From Amycolatopsis coloradensis (GTDB lineage: Bacteria > Actinomycetota > Actinomycetes > Mycobacteriales > Pseudonocardiaceae), in the NCBI RefSeq assembly GCF_001953865.1, contig NZ_MQUQ01000002.1:297057-361056 (forward strand): a DNA stretch of 64,000 nucleotides. Direction: 5' to 3'. Both the position numbers and the translations under genes were made by a program. The notes under the pieces are model-generated. The model saw nothing but the letters and a program-made list of their open reading frames with translations. It searched no databases and was not told where the DNA came from. Numbering within the stretch: the stretch's first letter is position 1; each line of letters starts with the position of its first letter. Positions 41,519 to 51,048 of this stretch are shown in pieces.

Positions 41519-43018
41519 GTGTTCATGACCGCCCGGACCTCGAAGGCGCTGGATGTCGCGAAAACGCGGTTCGCGGACGACCACCTGGCCGACCCGAACG
41601 TGGTCGGGGTGACCAAGGGTTTTCGCACGCGCGACGGCGTCCTGACCTCTGAACCGGTAGTGATCGCGCTGGTGGCCAAGAAACGGCGAGCCGTGCTGAT
41701 CTCCCGTTCCCGGTTGCTGCCGAGCACGGTGGAGGTGGACGGTTCTCGCTACGGCGTCGACGTCGTGGAGACCGGCGAGTTCCATTTTTCCGGCGGCGGC
41801 GCGGCTTTCCCTGGGCCGATCACGGACAGACTTCGCCCGCCGTTGCAGGGCGCGAGCCTGGGGTCACTCGCCGACGGCACCCTCGGCACCCTCGGCTGCC
41901 TCGTGCGGGACAAGACGGACGGCACCCTTTGCGTCCTTTCCGCGGGCCACGTGCTCGCCGGCACCGAAGGCCCGCCCGACTCGGCGATCATCCAGCCCGC
42001 ACCGTCGGACGGCGGCGACGCCGGGAGCACGATCGCGCGGCTCAAACGCTTCATCCCGCTGACGAAAGGCGAACCGAACACCGCGGACGCCGCGATCGCC
42101 GAGCTTTCGCCCGGTATCGGCGTGAGTTCCACGGTGGTGCGCAATCTGATGGCGCCGATCTCGGCGACCCATCCGGCGATCGGTCTCGCGTTCCTCGCCA
42201 GCGCGCACGGAGGCACGTTCCTGGCCAAGATCGACACCGTTCTGTCGCGCTTGAACGTCGAGCTGCTCAGCCCGGCCGCCACCGCCATCGCCACCGAAGG
42301 ACGCCGCATCGAGAAGGTCGGCCGTACCTCTGGCTACACCTCCAGCGTCGTGCTCGACACGACCGCGAGAGTCTCCGTCGACGGCTACTACTTCACGGAT
42401 CTCATCTACGCGCAAAGGTTTTCCCTCGCCGGAGACTCGGGCGCGATCGCTTGTGAAGGCGGGAACGGAAGGACGTTCACCCCGTTGCCTTCGATCGCCT
42501 GCCGGTTGCTCGGTTCCGCCGGGGCGTACTACGACCTGCCGTTGGCGGGCGACAATGCACTGGCCGACAAGGCACGAGATGAGTTCTTCGGTGAGAGTCT
42601 CGTCGGAAACGTCGTCGTGCAGCTGGTCTACAAGAATCTCGACCTGGCTGTGCACCGGGCGGAAACGGCGGGCGCCACCCCGGAGGAGATCGAGGAAGCC
42701 CGCCGTTACTACGGCAAGTACCGCGCGCTCGCCGAGTCGGTGCTGACCGATCCGGCCTCGACGGTCTCGCTCACCCAGGAGTACATCGACGACATCAAGG
42801 CGATGTTCGCGGGCCTGGCGCCCGACCTCGTCACCGCGGCGGAAAAGCAGGCGCTGTGGGTGTTGTTCGACGACGTCATCCAGCCCGCGGCCGGGAAGAA
42901 CCGGCAGCAGTTGCTGGACTACATGAACGATCTGGCCGTGTACCGGCGGGTGATGACGAATCTGAGGACCGTTCCGGGACTGGACATCGACGGCACCTAC
43001 CGGTTCTCCTCCGGATGA
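41519..43018 (+). CDS. Trypsin-fold serine protease without signal peptide
   Basis: This 499-residue protein has a complete chymotrypsin-like triad: His144 in CVLSAGHVLAG, Asp190 in NTADAAIAEL and Ser307 in SLAGDSGAI, with the family segment KVGRTSGYTSSVV between. About 90 residues precede the protease domain. A helical C-terminal domain of about 170 residues follows, and no signal peptide is visible, so it is probably cytosolic. GTG 41519 is favoured by spacing to GAGGTG; ATG 41525 is possible. It sits one base after the Tat-protein gene and overlaps the prenyl synthase gene as ATGA. The substrate is unknown. Confidence 0.75.
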   Translation: MFMTARTSKALDVAKTRFADDHLADPNVVGVTKGFRTRDGVLTSEPVVIALVAKKRRAVLISRSRLLPSTVEVDGSRYGVDVVETGEFHFSGGGAAFPGPITDRLRPPLQGASLGSLADGTLGTLGCLVRDKTDGTLCVLSAGHVLAGTEGPPDSAIIQPAPSDGGDAGSTIARLKRFIPLTKGEPNTADAAIAELSPGIGVSSTVVRNLMAPISATHPAIGLAFLASAHGGTFLAKIDTVLSRLNVELLSPAATAIATEGRRIEKVGRTSGYTSSVVLDTTARVSVDGYYFTDLIYAQRFSLAGDSGAIACEGGNGRTFTPLPSIACRLLGSAGAYYDLPLAGDNALADKARDEFFGESLVGNVVVQLVYKNLDLAVHRAETAGATPEEIEEARRYYGKYRALAESVLTDPASTVSLTQEYIDDIKAMFAGLAPDLVTAAEKQALWVLFDDVIQPAAGKNRQQLLDYMNDLAVYRRVMTNLRTVPGLDIDGTYRFSSG

Positions 43019-43932
43019 GCGATCCCGTGCAGACCCGGCTGGAACGACTCACCTCCGGGCTCGTCGCTCCACTGCGCGAAGCCGTCAGCGGGTTGATCAG
43101 CCGCCCCGGTAAGTCCTTGAGGTCACGCATGCTGACGGTCTCCGCCGGGTTCGGCCGTTTCGACCCGCTCAGGGTCGCCCGGCTCGGCGCGGTGGTCGAA
43201 CTGGTCCACCTCGCTTCGCTGGTACACGACGACGTGGTCGACCGGGCCGCCATCCGCCGGGGCGGGCCCGCCGCGCACGAGGTCGCCGGGCCGGAGATCG
43301 CGGTCCTCGCCGGACTCGCCTGTCTCGGCGCCGCGGGGACCGAGGCCGCCGAAATCGGCGAGGACGTCGCTGTAGCGGTCAGCCGGACCGTCTCCGAGCT
43401 CGCGTACGGAGAACTGCTCGACGTCGAGCGTGCCTTCGACACCGAGTTGTCGTTGCCGGACTATGTCGAACTGGTCAGCCGCAAGACCGGAGTGCTCTTC
43501 CAGCTGTGCTGCCGCCTGGGCGGACTGGAATCCGTCGCGGACGGGGAAGAAGCCCACGAGCTGATCGCCGCCCTCGGCGCATTCGGCCTCAACTGGGGAA
43601 TCGCCTTCCAAATCCTGGACGACTGCCTCGATCTCGAGAACACCGGGAACGACAAACCGGCGGGAACCGATCATCAGCTCGGGCTCTTCGGGGCGCCGAC
43701 ACTGGCCGCGTTACGCACGAACACCTCCGGTGAACTGAGCGAGTTGCTGCTTTCACCCTCGTTCGACTCCGGAGACCTTCCGAGAGTGTGCGCGCTGGTC
43801 GCGGCGCACGGCGGCTTCGACTCGGCCCGCGATCTCGCGAAGGTCCATCTCGGCCGGGCGTCCGCGGCGCTGGACCGGACACCTGACGTACCGGCCCGGT
43901 GGGAACTGGCCGGGATGGCGGGCGTGGCGTGA
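43015..43932 (+). CDS. Polyprenyl diphosphate synthase
   Basis: This 305-residue trans-prenyltransferase has both aspartate-rich motifs: DDVVD (first, in HLASLVHDDVVDRAAIRRG) and DDCLD (second, in GIAFQILDDCLDLE). It should condense isopentenyl diphosphate with allylic diphosphates; chain length cannot be read reliably. The usual GD after the first motif is replaced (VLAGLACL). It is coupled by ATGA to the protease gene and by GTGA to the flavoprotein gene. That flavoprotein carries a degenerate copy of the same fold, which suggests a heteromeric enzyme. Confidence 0.87.
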   Translation: MSDPVQTRLERLTSGLVAPLREAVSGLISRPGKSLRSRMLTVSAGFGRFDPLRVARLGAVVELVHLASLVHDDVVDRAAIRRGGPAAHEVAGPEIAVLAGLACLGAAGTEAAEIGEDVAVAVSRTVSELAYGELLDVERAFDTELSLPDYVELVSRKTGVLFQLCCRLGGLESVADGEEAHELIAALGAFGLNWGIAFQILDDCLDLENTGNDKPAGTDHQLGLFGAPTLAALRTNTSGELSELLLSPSFDSGDLPRVCALVAAHGGFDSARDLAKVHLGRASAALDRTPDVPARWELAGMAGVA

Positions 43933-45845
43933 GTCAGGTCCTTGTCGTCGGTGCGGGGCCTGCCGGGTCGGTGGCGGCCGCCGTCCTGGCACGTGGCGGG
44001 ATGCGGGTTCTGGTGGCCTGCCGTCGAAGCCATCCGATCCCGAACCACGACCTGTTGCTGGGCAAGCCCGCGCGTGAGGTCCTCCGGTCGATCGGCATCG
44101 CCGTGGACCGCTGGCCGGTGCTCCCGGTTTCCCTCGCCGTCTCCGGTCAAACCGCCCGGCCGGTGCCTGACGCCGGATACTCCCTTGTGGACAGAGACGA
44201 ACTGTGTGGCACCTTACGAGAACACGCCGCCGGCCTCGGAGCGGAGTACGTGCCGGGTAAAACGGACAGACCGGGCGGGCATGTCATCCTGGCGGGCGGA
44301 GGCGGCCATCTCCGCGGGCGGACACCGCACAGCACCGGCTTGACCTCCGTCCAGCGGTTCATCGGCGCCGAACCGGACGGCAGGGTGCTTCTCCGGATGC
44401 TCGCCCCGCCCGCCGACGAGCCGCGTGGCCATCCACGCTGCGCCTGGCTGGCGCCGGCTCCCGGTGGCTGTGCCGTGGGGGCGACGGCATTCGGCGATGT
44501 GACACCGGATGCTTTGCTGGACGAGGCTTTCGCCGCCCTCAGCGAATTCGAACCGGCCTTGGCGAATCTCCGAGCGGCCGGACCCGCCGCGACCGGGCCA
44601 CTGTACGCCGGGTTCGGTCCGGGCGGGGCCGTCGACGAGGCGGGGCTGCGGGTGGGCGACGCGGCCGGGCTGGTCAATCCCTTCACCGGGGAGGGGCTCA
44701 GTCACGCCATGCAGTCAGGGCAGCTCGCCGCACGCGCGATCTTGGCCCATCCGGATGATCCCGAAGGCGCCGCACGCGAATACAGCCGGCTGCTGGATTC
44801 GACCTACGTCGGCTACTTCGAAACGGCACGGCACGTCTCCAGCAGGTATCACCTCGCGTGGCGGGTCCTCAATGCCGGCGCGAGCAGCGAAAGTCCGTTC
44901 TTCGCCAAAAGCCGGCGGGCGATCGTGCTCTCGGAAGCCGTGCCGACTCTGACCACGCCGGAATCGATGACGGTTCCGGTGGGCCTGAGACCGGCGCTCC
45001 TTCCGTTCCTCGCCGCTTGCGATGAGGTCAGCGTGGCGACCGTCCGCCGCGAATGGCCGTTTCTGGCAAGGATGTTCACAGCTTCCGTCGACGACCTGCG
45101 CCCTCGGCCGGCACTCGGCTTCTTCGGCGCGATGCTGGCGGGAGGCCAGGTCCCCGCTCGCGGGCACGCCACGGTAACCGCCGCGATCGAAATCGCCACC
45201 CTCGGCGTCCTCGCCTTTCTCGGCCCGGCCGCCGCCCCTCGTGAAGTCCGGGGCGTGGACTGGGAATCGGCGACGACGGTGCTGGCCGGGGACTATCTCG
45301 TCGGGCGGGCGTCACGGCTGATCGCACAAGCGAAGCCCGGGATTCTCTGGACGTTCTCGGACTGGATCACCGAACTCGCCGCGCTCCGGGCCACCGCCAC
45401 GACCTCGGGTTCGGGCGCGGGCACCGTGTTCTCCTCTCTCTTCGAATTCCCGCTGCGCGTCGGTGCCCATCTCGGCGACGCACCTTCGGAACCCCTCCGG
45501 GCCTACGGCGAAGCATTGGGGCGAGTCTTCCTTCACGCCGAGGACGTACTGGCGCTCCGCGGCACCCGCACCCGCTTGGACGTGACCTTGCCGGGTTTGC
45601 TCGCCGGCCGGATCTCCGCACTGCCCGAACTGCTGTCCATTCCGGATCTGACGGCCTCGTCGCTGACCGGTGCCAGGCTGGCGACCGCCTTGGCAGCCGC
45701 CGCGGAGGAAGGCGATCGCGCCCGCAAGACCGCGACGGACGCACTGACACGGGTCGAGAACCCATCGGCACGGAGGCTTCTGGGCTGTCTCCTGGACTCG
45801 GTCGCCGCACCACTCGGCTTGGAGTCCACAGTGGACTCGTGGTGA
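43929..45845 (+). CDS. Geranylgeranyl-reductase-like flavoprotein fused to a degenerate prenyl-synthase domain
   Basis: This is a 638-residue protein. Residues 1 to about 330 form an FAD-dependent oxidoreductase of the geranylgeranyl reductase type, with the dinucleotide motif VVGAGPAGS near the N-terminus and the FAD motif VGDAAGLVNPFTGEGLSHAM. The C-terminal part (about 390-630) aligns by eye with the upstream polyprenyl synthase (RPRPALG, AAIEIATLGVLAFLG, PLRVGAHLGD, YGEALGRVFLHAEDVLAL). Both metal-binding motifs are lost: the first is GPAAA-like, the second EDVLA. It is therefore probably a prenyl-diphosphate-binding or partner-docking module. The GTG start overlaps the synthase stop. The predicted role is saturation of a polyprenyl product. 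Confidence 0.78.
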   Translation: MSQVLVVGAGPAGSVAAAVLARGGMRVLVACRRSHPIPNHDLLLGKPAREVLRSIGIAVDRWPVLPVSLAVSGQTARPVPDAGYSLVDRDELCGTLREHAAGLGAEYVPGKTDRPGGHVILAGGGGHLRGRTPHSTGLTSVQRFIGAEPDGRVLLRMLAPPADEPRGHPRCAWLAPAPGGCAVGATAFGDVTPDALLDEAFAALSEFEPALANLRAAGPAATGPLYAGFGPGGAVDEAGLRVGDAAGLVNPFTGEGLSHAMQSGQLAARAILAHPDDPEGAAREYSRLLDSTYVGYFETARHVSSRYHLAWRVLNAGASSESPFFAKSRRAIVLSEAVPTLTTPESMTVPVGLRPALLPFLAACDEVSVATVRREWPFLARMFTASVDDLRPRPALGFFGAMLAGGQVPARGHATVTAAIEIATLGVLAFLGPAAAPREVRGVDWESATTVLAGDYLVGRASRLIAQAKPGILWTFSDWITELAALRATATTSGSGAGTVFSSLFEFPLRVGAHLGDAPSEPLRAYGEALGRVFLHAEDVLALRGTRTRLDVTLPGLLAGRISALPELLSIPDLTASSLTGARLATALAAAAEEGDRARKTATDALTRVENPSARRLLGCLLDSVAAPLGLESTVDSW

Positions 45846-46028
45846 CGTCGGCGCCTTTCATCGCGGCACGCAGACAGGAGCCGGATTCCCCCGAGAACCG
45901 CCTCACCGATCTTCGGCTGAGAGCAGCCACGGAACCGGTTCCTCATAAGGTTATCGGCTATTCCCGGCAGACTTCATCCGATCATGACAACTTTCCCGTT
46001 CTGAAGACGACCACGGCCGAACGGACGA

Positions 46029-46057
46029 TTGATCACCACATCGCGCGGTGTTACGTT
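46029..46057 (+). promoter_or_regulatory. Sigma-70-type promoter of the ALF-repeat gene cluster
   Basis: TTGATC (46029-46034) and TACGTT (46052-46057) are separated by 17 bp. The first start codon is about 54 bp downstream. The rest of the 265-bp gap from 45846 shows no gene. Confidence 0.5.
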
Positions 46058-46110
46058 GCTCCTCAGCGGGCCTTCACGGCATGATCGTCCGTCGACTGGG
46101 GGGCGGTCGA

Positions 46111-47172
46111 ATGATTCAGCGCAGGACAATTCTGCTCGGTGTCCTCCTCGCCGGTACACCACTGGTCGGGCTTTCGCGTGCCACACCGGCGTTTGCGGAG
46201 TCTACAGTGGACACTTCGAATTCTTCCGGAGCGGCGCGGAAACTCGTCCGCCGGATCGCGGGCAGGGATCCGCGGGCGGCGGTGCGCGCGGACGCCTGGG
46301 TGGCCTGGGCGGCGGACGACGATGGGATGATCGAAGAATTCCTGGAGAATGGCCTGCCCGCCGCGGAACGCCGCGCCGCGGAGACGAATTCGGTCAATTC
46401 AGACTTCTGTCGTCGTATTCTGTCGACCTACACCGCCGAATTCGCCCCCGAAGTCCACGCCGCCGCGCAGCGCGCACTACTGGGCTCGGACACTGATCGC
46501 GCCGAGTTCGTCGCGGAAGGGTTCGCCGCGGCCGAAGCGCGTGACCGGCGCGTGCGCGAAGACGACGGCGCCCAGGAGCGAGCCATCGTCGAAGAGGATC
46601 GCCGCTACATCAGGGAACTCGGTGCCGCGGACCCCGGCCCGCATGTCCGTGCTGCCGCGGCATGGGCGCTGAGGCCCGGCTCGACCGACGCCGACCTTGT
46701 CGAGTTCTTCGCCTACGGCTGGGCCACCGCCGCCAGGCTGGATCTGGAAGCCCATCGTCTCCGCGACGCCGAACAGGAAGCCCGCCGCCAGACGGCCATC
46801 CGCCGTCTGATCTCCGACGCTCGTGAAGCCGAACAGGCGGCGCTGGAAGCGGCGGACGAGATCGCGGAACAGGCGAGGGCGACGGCCGCGAACGCGTGGC
46901 GCAGGGCGTCGGGGCAGGCAGCGCCTGCCAAGACCGCGTGGACGGACGCCGAGGAGGTCGCTCGGGCACAGGCCGCGAACTGGCGCGCGGTGGCCGAGGC
47001 GGCGGCGAACGCGACCGGCCCCAACTGGAAGGCCATCGCCGCGACGGCGGGTGACACCGCCACCGAATGGTCCGCGGAGCAGGACTGGGCCGACGGCCAG
47101 ACCCGCTTCTGGGCGGACTTGCTCCAGCAGGCACTCGAAGGCGAGACGCGGATGACGTCCCCTCGCGCCTGA
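46111..47172 (+). CDS. Secreted ALF-repeat protein
   Basis: The 353-residue protein has an export signal (IQRRTILLGVLLAG, Tat-like RR, cleavage near AFA-EST). Three ALF-type short repeats follow (AVRADAWVAWAADDDGMIEEFLENGL; VHAAAQRALLGSDTDRAEFVAEGF; VRAAAAWALRPGSTDADLVEFFAYGW). The rest is an alanine/glutamate-rich helical region with Trp residues. ALF repeats occur in large secreted actinomycete proteins of unknown role. ATG 46111 has GGGGGCGG upstream; earlier in-frame ATGs would lengthen the signal. It is the first of four ALF-repeat genes in a row. Confidence 0.75.
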   Translation: MIQRRTILLGVLLAGTPLVGLSRATPAFAESTVDTSNSSGAARKLVRRIAGRDPRAAVRADAWVAWAADDDGMIEEFLENGLPAAERRAAETNSVNSDFCRRILSTYTAEFAPEVHAAAQRALLGSDTDRAEFVAEGFAAAEARDRRVREDDGAQERAIVEEDRRYIRELGAADPGPHVRAAAAWALRPGSTDADLVEFFAYGWATAARLDLEAHRLRDAEQEARRQTAIRRLISDAREAEQAALEAADEIAEQARATAANAWRRASGQAAPAKTAWTDAEEVARAQAANWRAVAEAAANATGPNWKAIAATAGDTATEWSAEQDWADGQTRFWADLLQQALEGETRMTSPRA

Positions 47173-47226
47173 ACCACCGCACCGATCCGTTCCTCTCCCG
47201 CACTCCGACTTTTCCGGAGGTTCCGC

Positions 47227-50200
47227 ATGCTGCGGACGTTCGCGTACCGGACGCTCCTGTTCCTGCTCGTCCTCACCGTCACCGTGGCGGGGACGTCGAC
47301 CCCAGCCCTCGCCGCGGCGGCCGGGGATCCGCCGCCCACCGGCCGTCCCATCCCGGCGAAGGACTATCCGGGCTGGGACGGCGAAAGCGGGCTCGGCGAG
47401 CCCGTCGATCCCCGTTACTGGAAGCTCGTCTCCGACATCGCGCAGTACTCCGAAGAGCCCGAGGTTCGCGAGGCCGCGGAGGCCGCACTGGCGCTCGGCA
47501 CGGACGACGCGCTCTTCGAGTTCTTCGACGTCGGTGAACCGGACGCGCAGGCACGCGCACAGGCGCGGCGGAACGAGACCGCGAGGGTGAACCGCGAGGC
47601 GGTCCTCGACCTGCGGGGCACCGGCGGGCCGGTCTTCAACGCCGAGGTGGAACGAGTCCTCGCCGGTTCGGACTCGGACCGTGCGGCCTTCCTCGACTAC
47701 GGCAAGACGATCGCCGCCGACCGGGATGAGCGGGCCAGGCAGGCCACGCGAGCCCGGGCCGACGAACTCCGCACCAGGGTGACGGTTCTGGTCCGATCGG
47801 CCGGACCCGAGGTGCGGCGTGCCGCCCAGGCCGCGCTCGACGCCGGAGACGCGGCGATCGCGGCCTTCCTCGACGGCGGTTATCTCGAGGCGGCGAAACG
47901 GGACGCGGCCGCGAACGAGCAGCACCTGAAGGACCTCGAGGAGCGGGCCAAGGCCGCCGAGCAGGCCAGTGATCTGGCGAAGCGCGCGGCCCGGGCGTCA
48001 CAGGCGAGACGGAATCTCGTCGTCGCGCACGGCAGGGGCGTCCGTTCCCTGCAGCGGGCGGCCAACGCGATGACGTCGGCGGCGACGGCGGGCCGTCAGG
48101 CCGCGCAGATCCTCGCGGCCAACAACGCGAGCGGTAACCACTCCCCCGGATCGTTCAGCCTGGTGAAGCAGGAGGCGACCCGGCAGTTCGACTTCGCGCG
48201 GCAGGCCACTAGTGAAGCGCAGTCCGCTTCCGCCGCGGCGACCGCGGAAGCGAACATCCTGGTCGAGACCGGCCTCCCCGATGGCGCCGACTGGGCGAAA
48301 ATGGCCAAGGGCATGGCTTCCGCGGCCCAAGCCGCGGTGTCGGCGATCGAGACCGTGCGGCACACGATCGACGCGACCATGGCGACCGACGCCGCGATCG
48401 GCGATCAAGCCAAGGCCGCGGCCCGCGCCGAAGAGGCCCGGCGCTGGCGTCTGCTCGCCGAGGAGAACGCTCGCGCCGCCGCGTCGCTCTCGTCCGCGGC
48501 GAAGGACCAGGTGAAGGCGGCCGAAGATGCCGCCGCCCGGGCGAAGGCGGCCCTCGACGAATCCATCCGGGCGGTCGAGGCCGCGTGGGCGGGCGAATGG
48601 CAGACCCAGACCACCCTCGAAACCGCCAAACGCGAACGGGACAAGGCCAAGACGTCCAGACAGACGGCCGAGCTGGAACGGGACAAAGCCGCGGGCTACC
48701 GCCGGGAAGCGGACGAGGCGGCCGCCGAGGCACGGGAACAGCGAGGGCATGCGGAAGCCTTCCAGCGAGCCGCCGCCGACGCGCGGCACCGAGCCGAGAT
48801 CCAAGAAGGAATCGCCCTCGATCGCAGGAGGACCGCCGAAGGAGAAGAGCAGAAGGCGATCGACCGGGCCTGGGCGGCCAAGCGCGACGCCAACACGGCC
48901 GAGGCGAGGGCACAGGCGCTGGAAGCCTCCGCCGCGGCCGCGCGCGGCACGGCTCAGGAAGCACCGGCCTGGGCCGCGGCCCAGGAAGCAAGGCGGGCCG
49001 CCGACGACGCGGCCAGCGCGGCTGACGCGGCCCAAGGCGCGGCGAACTTGGCAACGGCCGCCGCCGCACGTGCCAGGGAGGCCGCGACCAAGGCGACCTA
49101 CGCGGCGGCCGCGTCGCGCGCTGCGGCGGACGAAGCGGCCGCACACGCCGCCAACGCCGATCTCGCGGCTTCGCAGACCGAGGCGACTGCCGCGGGCGTG
49201 CACGACTCGGCGATGCGGGCGAACGCCGCGGCCGCGACCGCGACCTCGGCCGAGGTACAGGCGGCGGAGAACGCACGGACAGCGGGCGCGCAGGCGGCGG
49301 AAGCGGTGGAACGGGCCAGGGTCGCGGCCGTCAGCGCGGTGAACGCACGGAAGAACGCCGACGAGGCCCAAGGCGAAGCCGATTCGGCGGCGACACAGGC
49401 AGGTCTGGCGAGCCGGGCCTCGGCGGCCGCCCGGGCTTCGGCCGCGGCGATCACCGATCCGGCGAACACCGCGATCGTCGTGGTCGCCCCGTTCACCGGC
49501 ACCGATCTGGACGCCGACTTCGTGACCGAGGTGGCCCGGCAGGCCCAGGCTGTCGGGGAGGAACAGTCGCTGGCCGCGGAAGCAAGGGCGGCCGAAGCAC
49601 AGACCGCGGCCGCTCAGGCACAGCAGGCGGCCGATCAGGCGGACGCCGACGCGAAGGCGGCGTTCCAGGCATCGGCCAACGCCGCGAAGTCGGCCCACGA
49701 GACGGCGGTCTCGGCGGCGAGGGCGCAACGCGCGGCCCAGGCGGCGCACAGTTCGGCGAGCAGCGCGCGGACGAACGCCGACATGGCGAATTCCGCCGAC
49801 TCCCGCGCGCACGCCAACGCCGTCGAGGCCAGGAACGCGGCGAACGAAGCCGCGCAGGACGCGGCGATCGCCGGGTTGGCCGCCGACACGGCGGAAGGAC
49901 ACGCCGTGGCGGCCCGGAGTGCCGCCACCAAGGCCGAAGCGGACGCCGCCGCGGCCAGGGACGCGGCGGCAAAGGCGCGCATCGACGCCGAGGCCGCGGC
50001 GGACGCCGCGGAACGCGCCAGGATCCACGCTCAAAACACCTCGGCCGCGGCGGCCAGGGCCCGCGACGCGGCGACGGAGGCACAACGCGCCGCGGAAGAG
50101 GCCGAAACGGCCGAACGCCGGCGTGAGGCGGAGCGCAGGCAGACCGAAGCAATGGTGCTCGCGGGCTGCCTGCCAGGGCTGACGGTCGAAGACATCGACG

Positions 50201-51048
50201 ATCTGATGGGCGACGACGAAAGCGCGGCGTCCCTCAATGAGTACCGCGCCGCGCAACAGGGCTGCATGAACGGTGACGACGTCACCAGCTTCCTGTTCGA
50301 GGTCGGCGGCGAAGTCCTGCTCGAATTCATCGGGATCCCCGACCTCAAGCGCTGCTTCGGTTCGGGCAACATCGAAGCCTGCCTCTGGACCGTCGTGAAC
50401 GTCGTCGGCCTGGTACTGCCCTTCATCAAGGGCAAGGCGATCGTCAAGGCCATCGGCGCGGTGGTCGTGAACATCGGCAAGTACCTCGCCAAGGCCGAAC
50501 TGATCCGCAAGATCGGCGCCAAGGTGCTGAGCGTGCTCGACAAGATCCGCCGGGTCTGCCGGGCGACCAGCAGAGTCGCGCAACGGGCCGGCACCGTCGC
50601 CGGTTTCGTCTCCGCTTCGGACAGTTCGACTGCCGCGGAGAGCATGCTCTGCTTCCCCTTGTCGAACACCCTTCCCGAACGGCTGGCGGACGAACTCCTG
50701 ATCGCCAGGATGCTCAACGTGGCGCCGGTCGCGGTCGGTACGCCCGAGTTCCTGGCGCTGGTCAGGAAACACCGTGAGCTGAAGTGGGCAGTCCTGACCG
50801 ACGGCAGACTCGTCGTGATCCCGAAATACGTCCAGGGCGAAGAAATCAAGCACACTGTGCTCAGCGGCGGCAATCCCGTCCGTTCGGTTGGCGAGATCAC
50901 CGTCGACTACAACGGGACGATCCTGATAGCCACCGACTTCAACCTCCACAGCGGGCACTACCGTCCACCGAGGAGCGGTTCGCGTTACCGCGGCTACTAC
51001 CAGATCGGCAAGAACGCCTTCGAAGCGTTGGGGTACTTCATCTCATGA
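47227..51048 (+). CDS. Giant secreted ALF-repeat / alanine-rich coiled-coil protein with toxin-like C-terminus
   Basis: This is a 1273-residue protein. A signal peptide (1 to about 32) precedes three ALF repeats (about 60-220: VREAAEAALALGTDDALFEFFDVG and similar). A very long Ala/Glu/Arg coiled coil follows (about 225-970). A Cys-containing segment (VLAGCLPGLTVEDIDDLMGDD, about 975) and a hydrophobic stretch (about 1048-1100) come next. The last 130 residues form a distinct domain (WAVLTDGRLVVIPKYVQGEEIKHTVLSGGNPVRSVGEI..., SGHYRPP). This stalk-hydrophobic-tip order resembles polymorphic toxins. A small gene starts inside its stop codon and could be the immunity gene. Toxic activity is inferred. 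GGAGG precedes the ATG. Confidence 0.75.
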   Translation: MLRTFAYRTLLFLLVLTVTVAGTSTPALAAAAGDPPPTGRPIPAKDYPGWDGESGLGEPVDPRYWKLVSDIAQYSEEPEVREAAEAALALGTDDALFEFFDVGEPDAQARAQARRNETARVNREAVLDLRGTGGPVFNAEVERVLAGSDSDRAAFLDYGKTIAADRDERARQATRARADELRTRVTVLVRSAGPEVRRAAQAALDAGDAAIAAFLDGGYLEAAKRDAAANEQHLKDLEERAKAAEQASDLAKRAARASQARRNLVVAHGRGVRSLQRAANAMTSAATAGRQAAQILAANNASGNHSPGSFSLVKQEATRQFDFARQATSEAQSASAAATAEANILVETGLPDGADWAKMAKGMASAAQAAVSAIETVRHTIDATMATDAAIGDQAKAAARAEEARRWRLLAEENARAAASLSSAAKDQVKAAEDAAARAKAALDESIRAVEAAWAGEWQTQTTLETAKRERDKAKTSRQTAELERDKAAGYRREADEAAAEAREQRGHAEAFQRAAADARHRAEIQEGIALDRRRTAEGEEQKAIDRAWAAKRDANTAEARAQALEASAAAARGTAQEAPAWAAAQEARRAADDAASAADAAQGAANLATAAAARAREAATKATYAAAASRAAADEAAAHAANADLAASQTEATAAGVHDSAMRANAAAATATSAEVQAAENARTAGAQAAEAVERARVAAVSAVNARKNADEAQGEADSAATQAGLASRASAAARASAAAITDPANTAIVVVAPFTGTDLDADFVTEVARQAQAVGEEQSLAAEARAAEAQTAAAQAQQAADQADADAKAAFQASANAAKSAHETAVSAARAQRAAQAAHSSASSARTNADMANSADSRAHANAVEARNAANEAAQDAAIAGLAADTAEGHAVAARSAATKAEADAAAARDAAAKARIDAEAAADAAERARIHAQNTSAAAARARDAATEAQRAAEEAETAERRREAERRQTEAMVLAGCLPGLTVEDIDDLMGDDESAASLNEYRAAQQGCMNGDDVTSFLFEVGGEVLLEFIGIPDLKRCFGSGNIEACLWTVVNVVGLVLPFIKGKAIVKAIGAVVVNIGKYLAKAELIRKIGAKVLSVLDKIRRVCRATSRVAQRAGTVAGFVSASDSSTAAESMLCFPLSNTLPERLADELLIARMLNVAPVAVGTPEFLALVRKHRELKWAVLTDGRLVVIPKYVQGEEIKHTVLSGGNPVRSVGEITVDYNGTILIATDFNLHSGHYRPPRSGSRYRGYYQIGKNAFEALGYFIS

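Noticed and set aside
45839..46084. 81-codon ORF in the gap before the ALF cluster
   Set aside because: It has no ribosome binding site or domain and it runs over the promoter of the next gene.
47998..50958. 986-codon minus-strand frame opposite the giant ALF protein
   Set aside because: It is the mirror of the alanine-rich coiled coil (Gly/Arg/Phe-rich product) without start signals.
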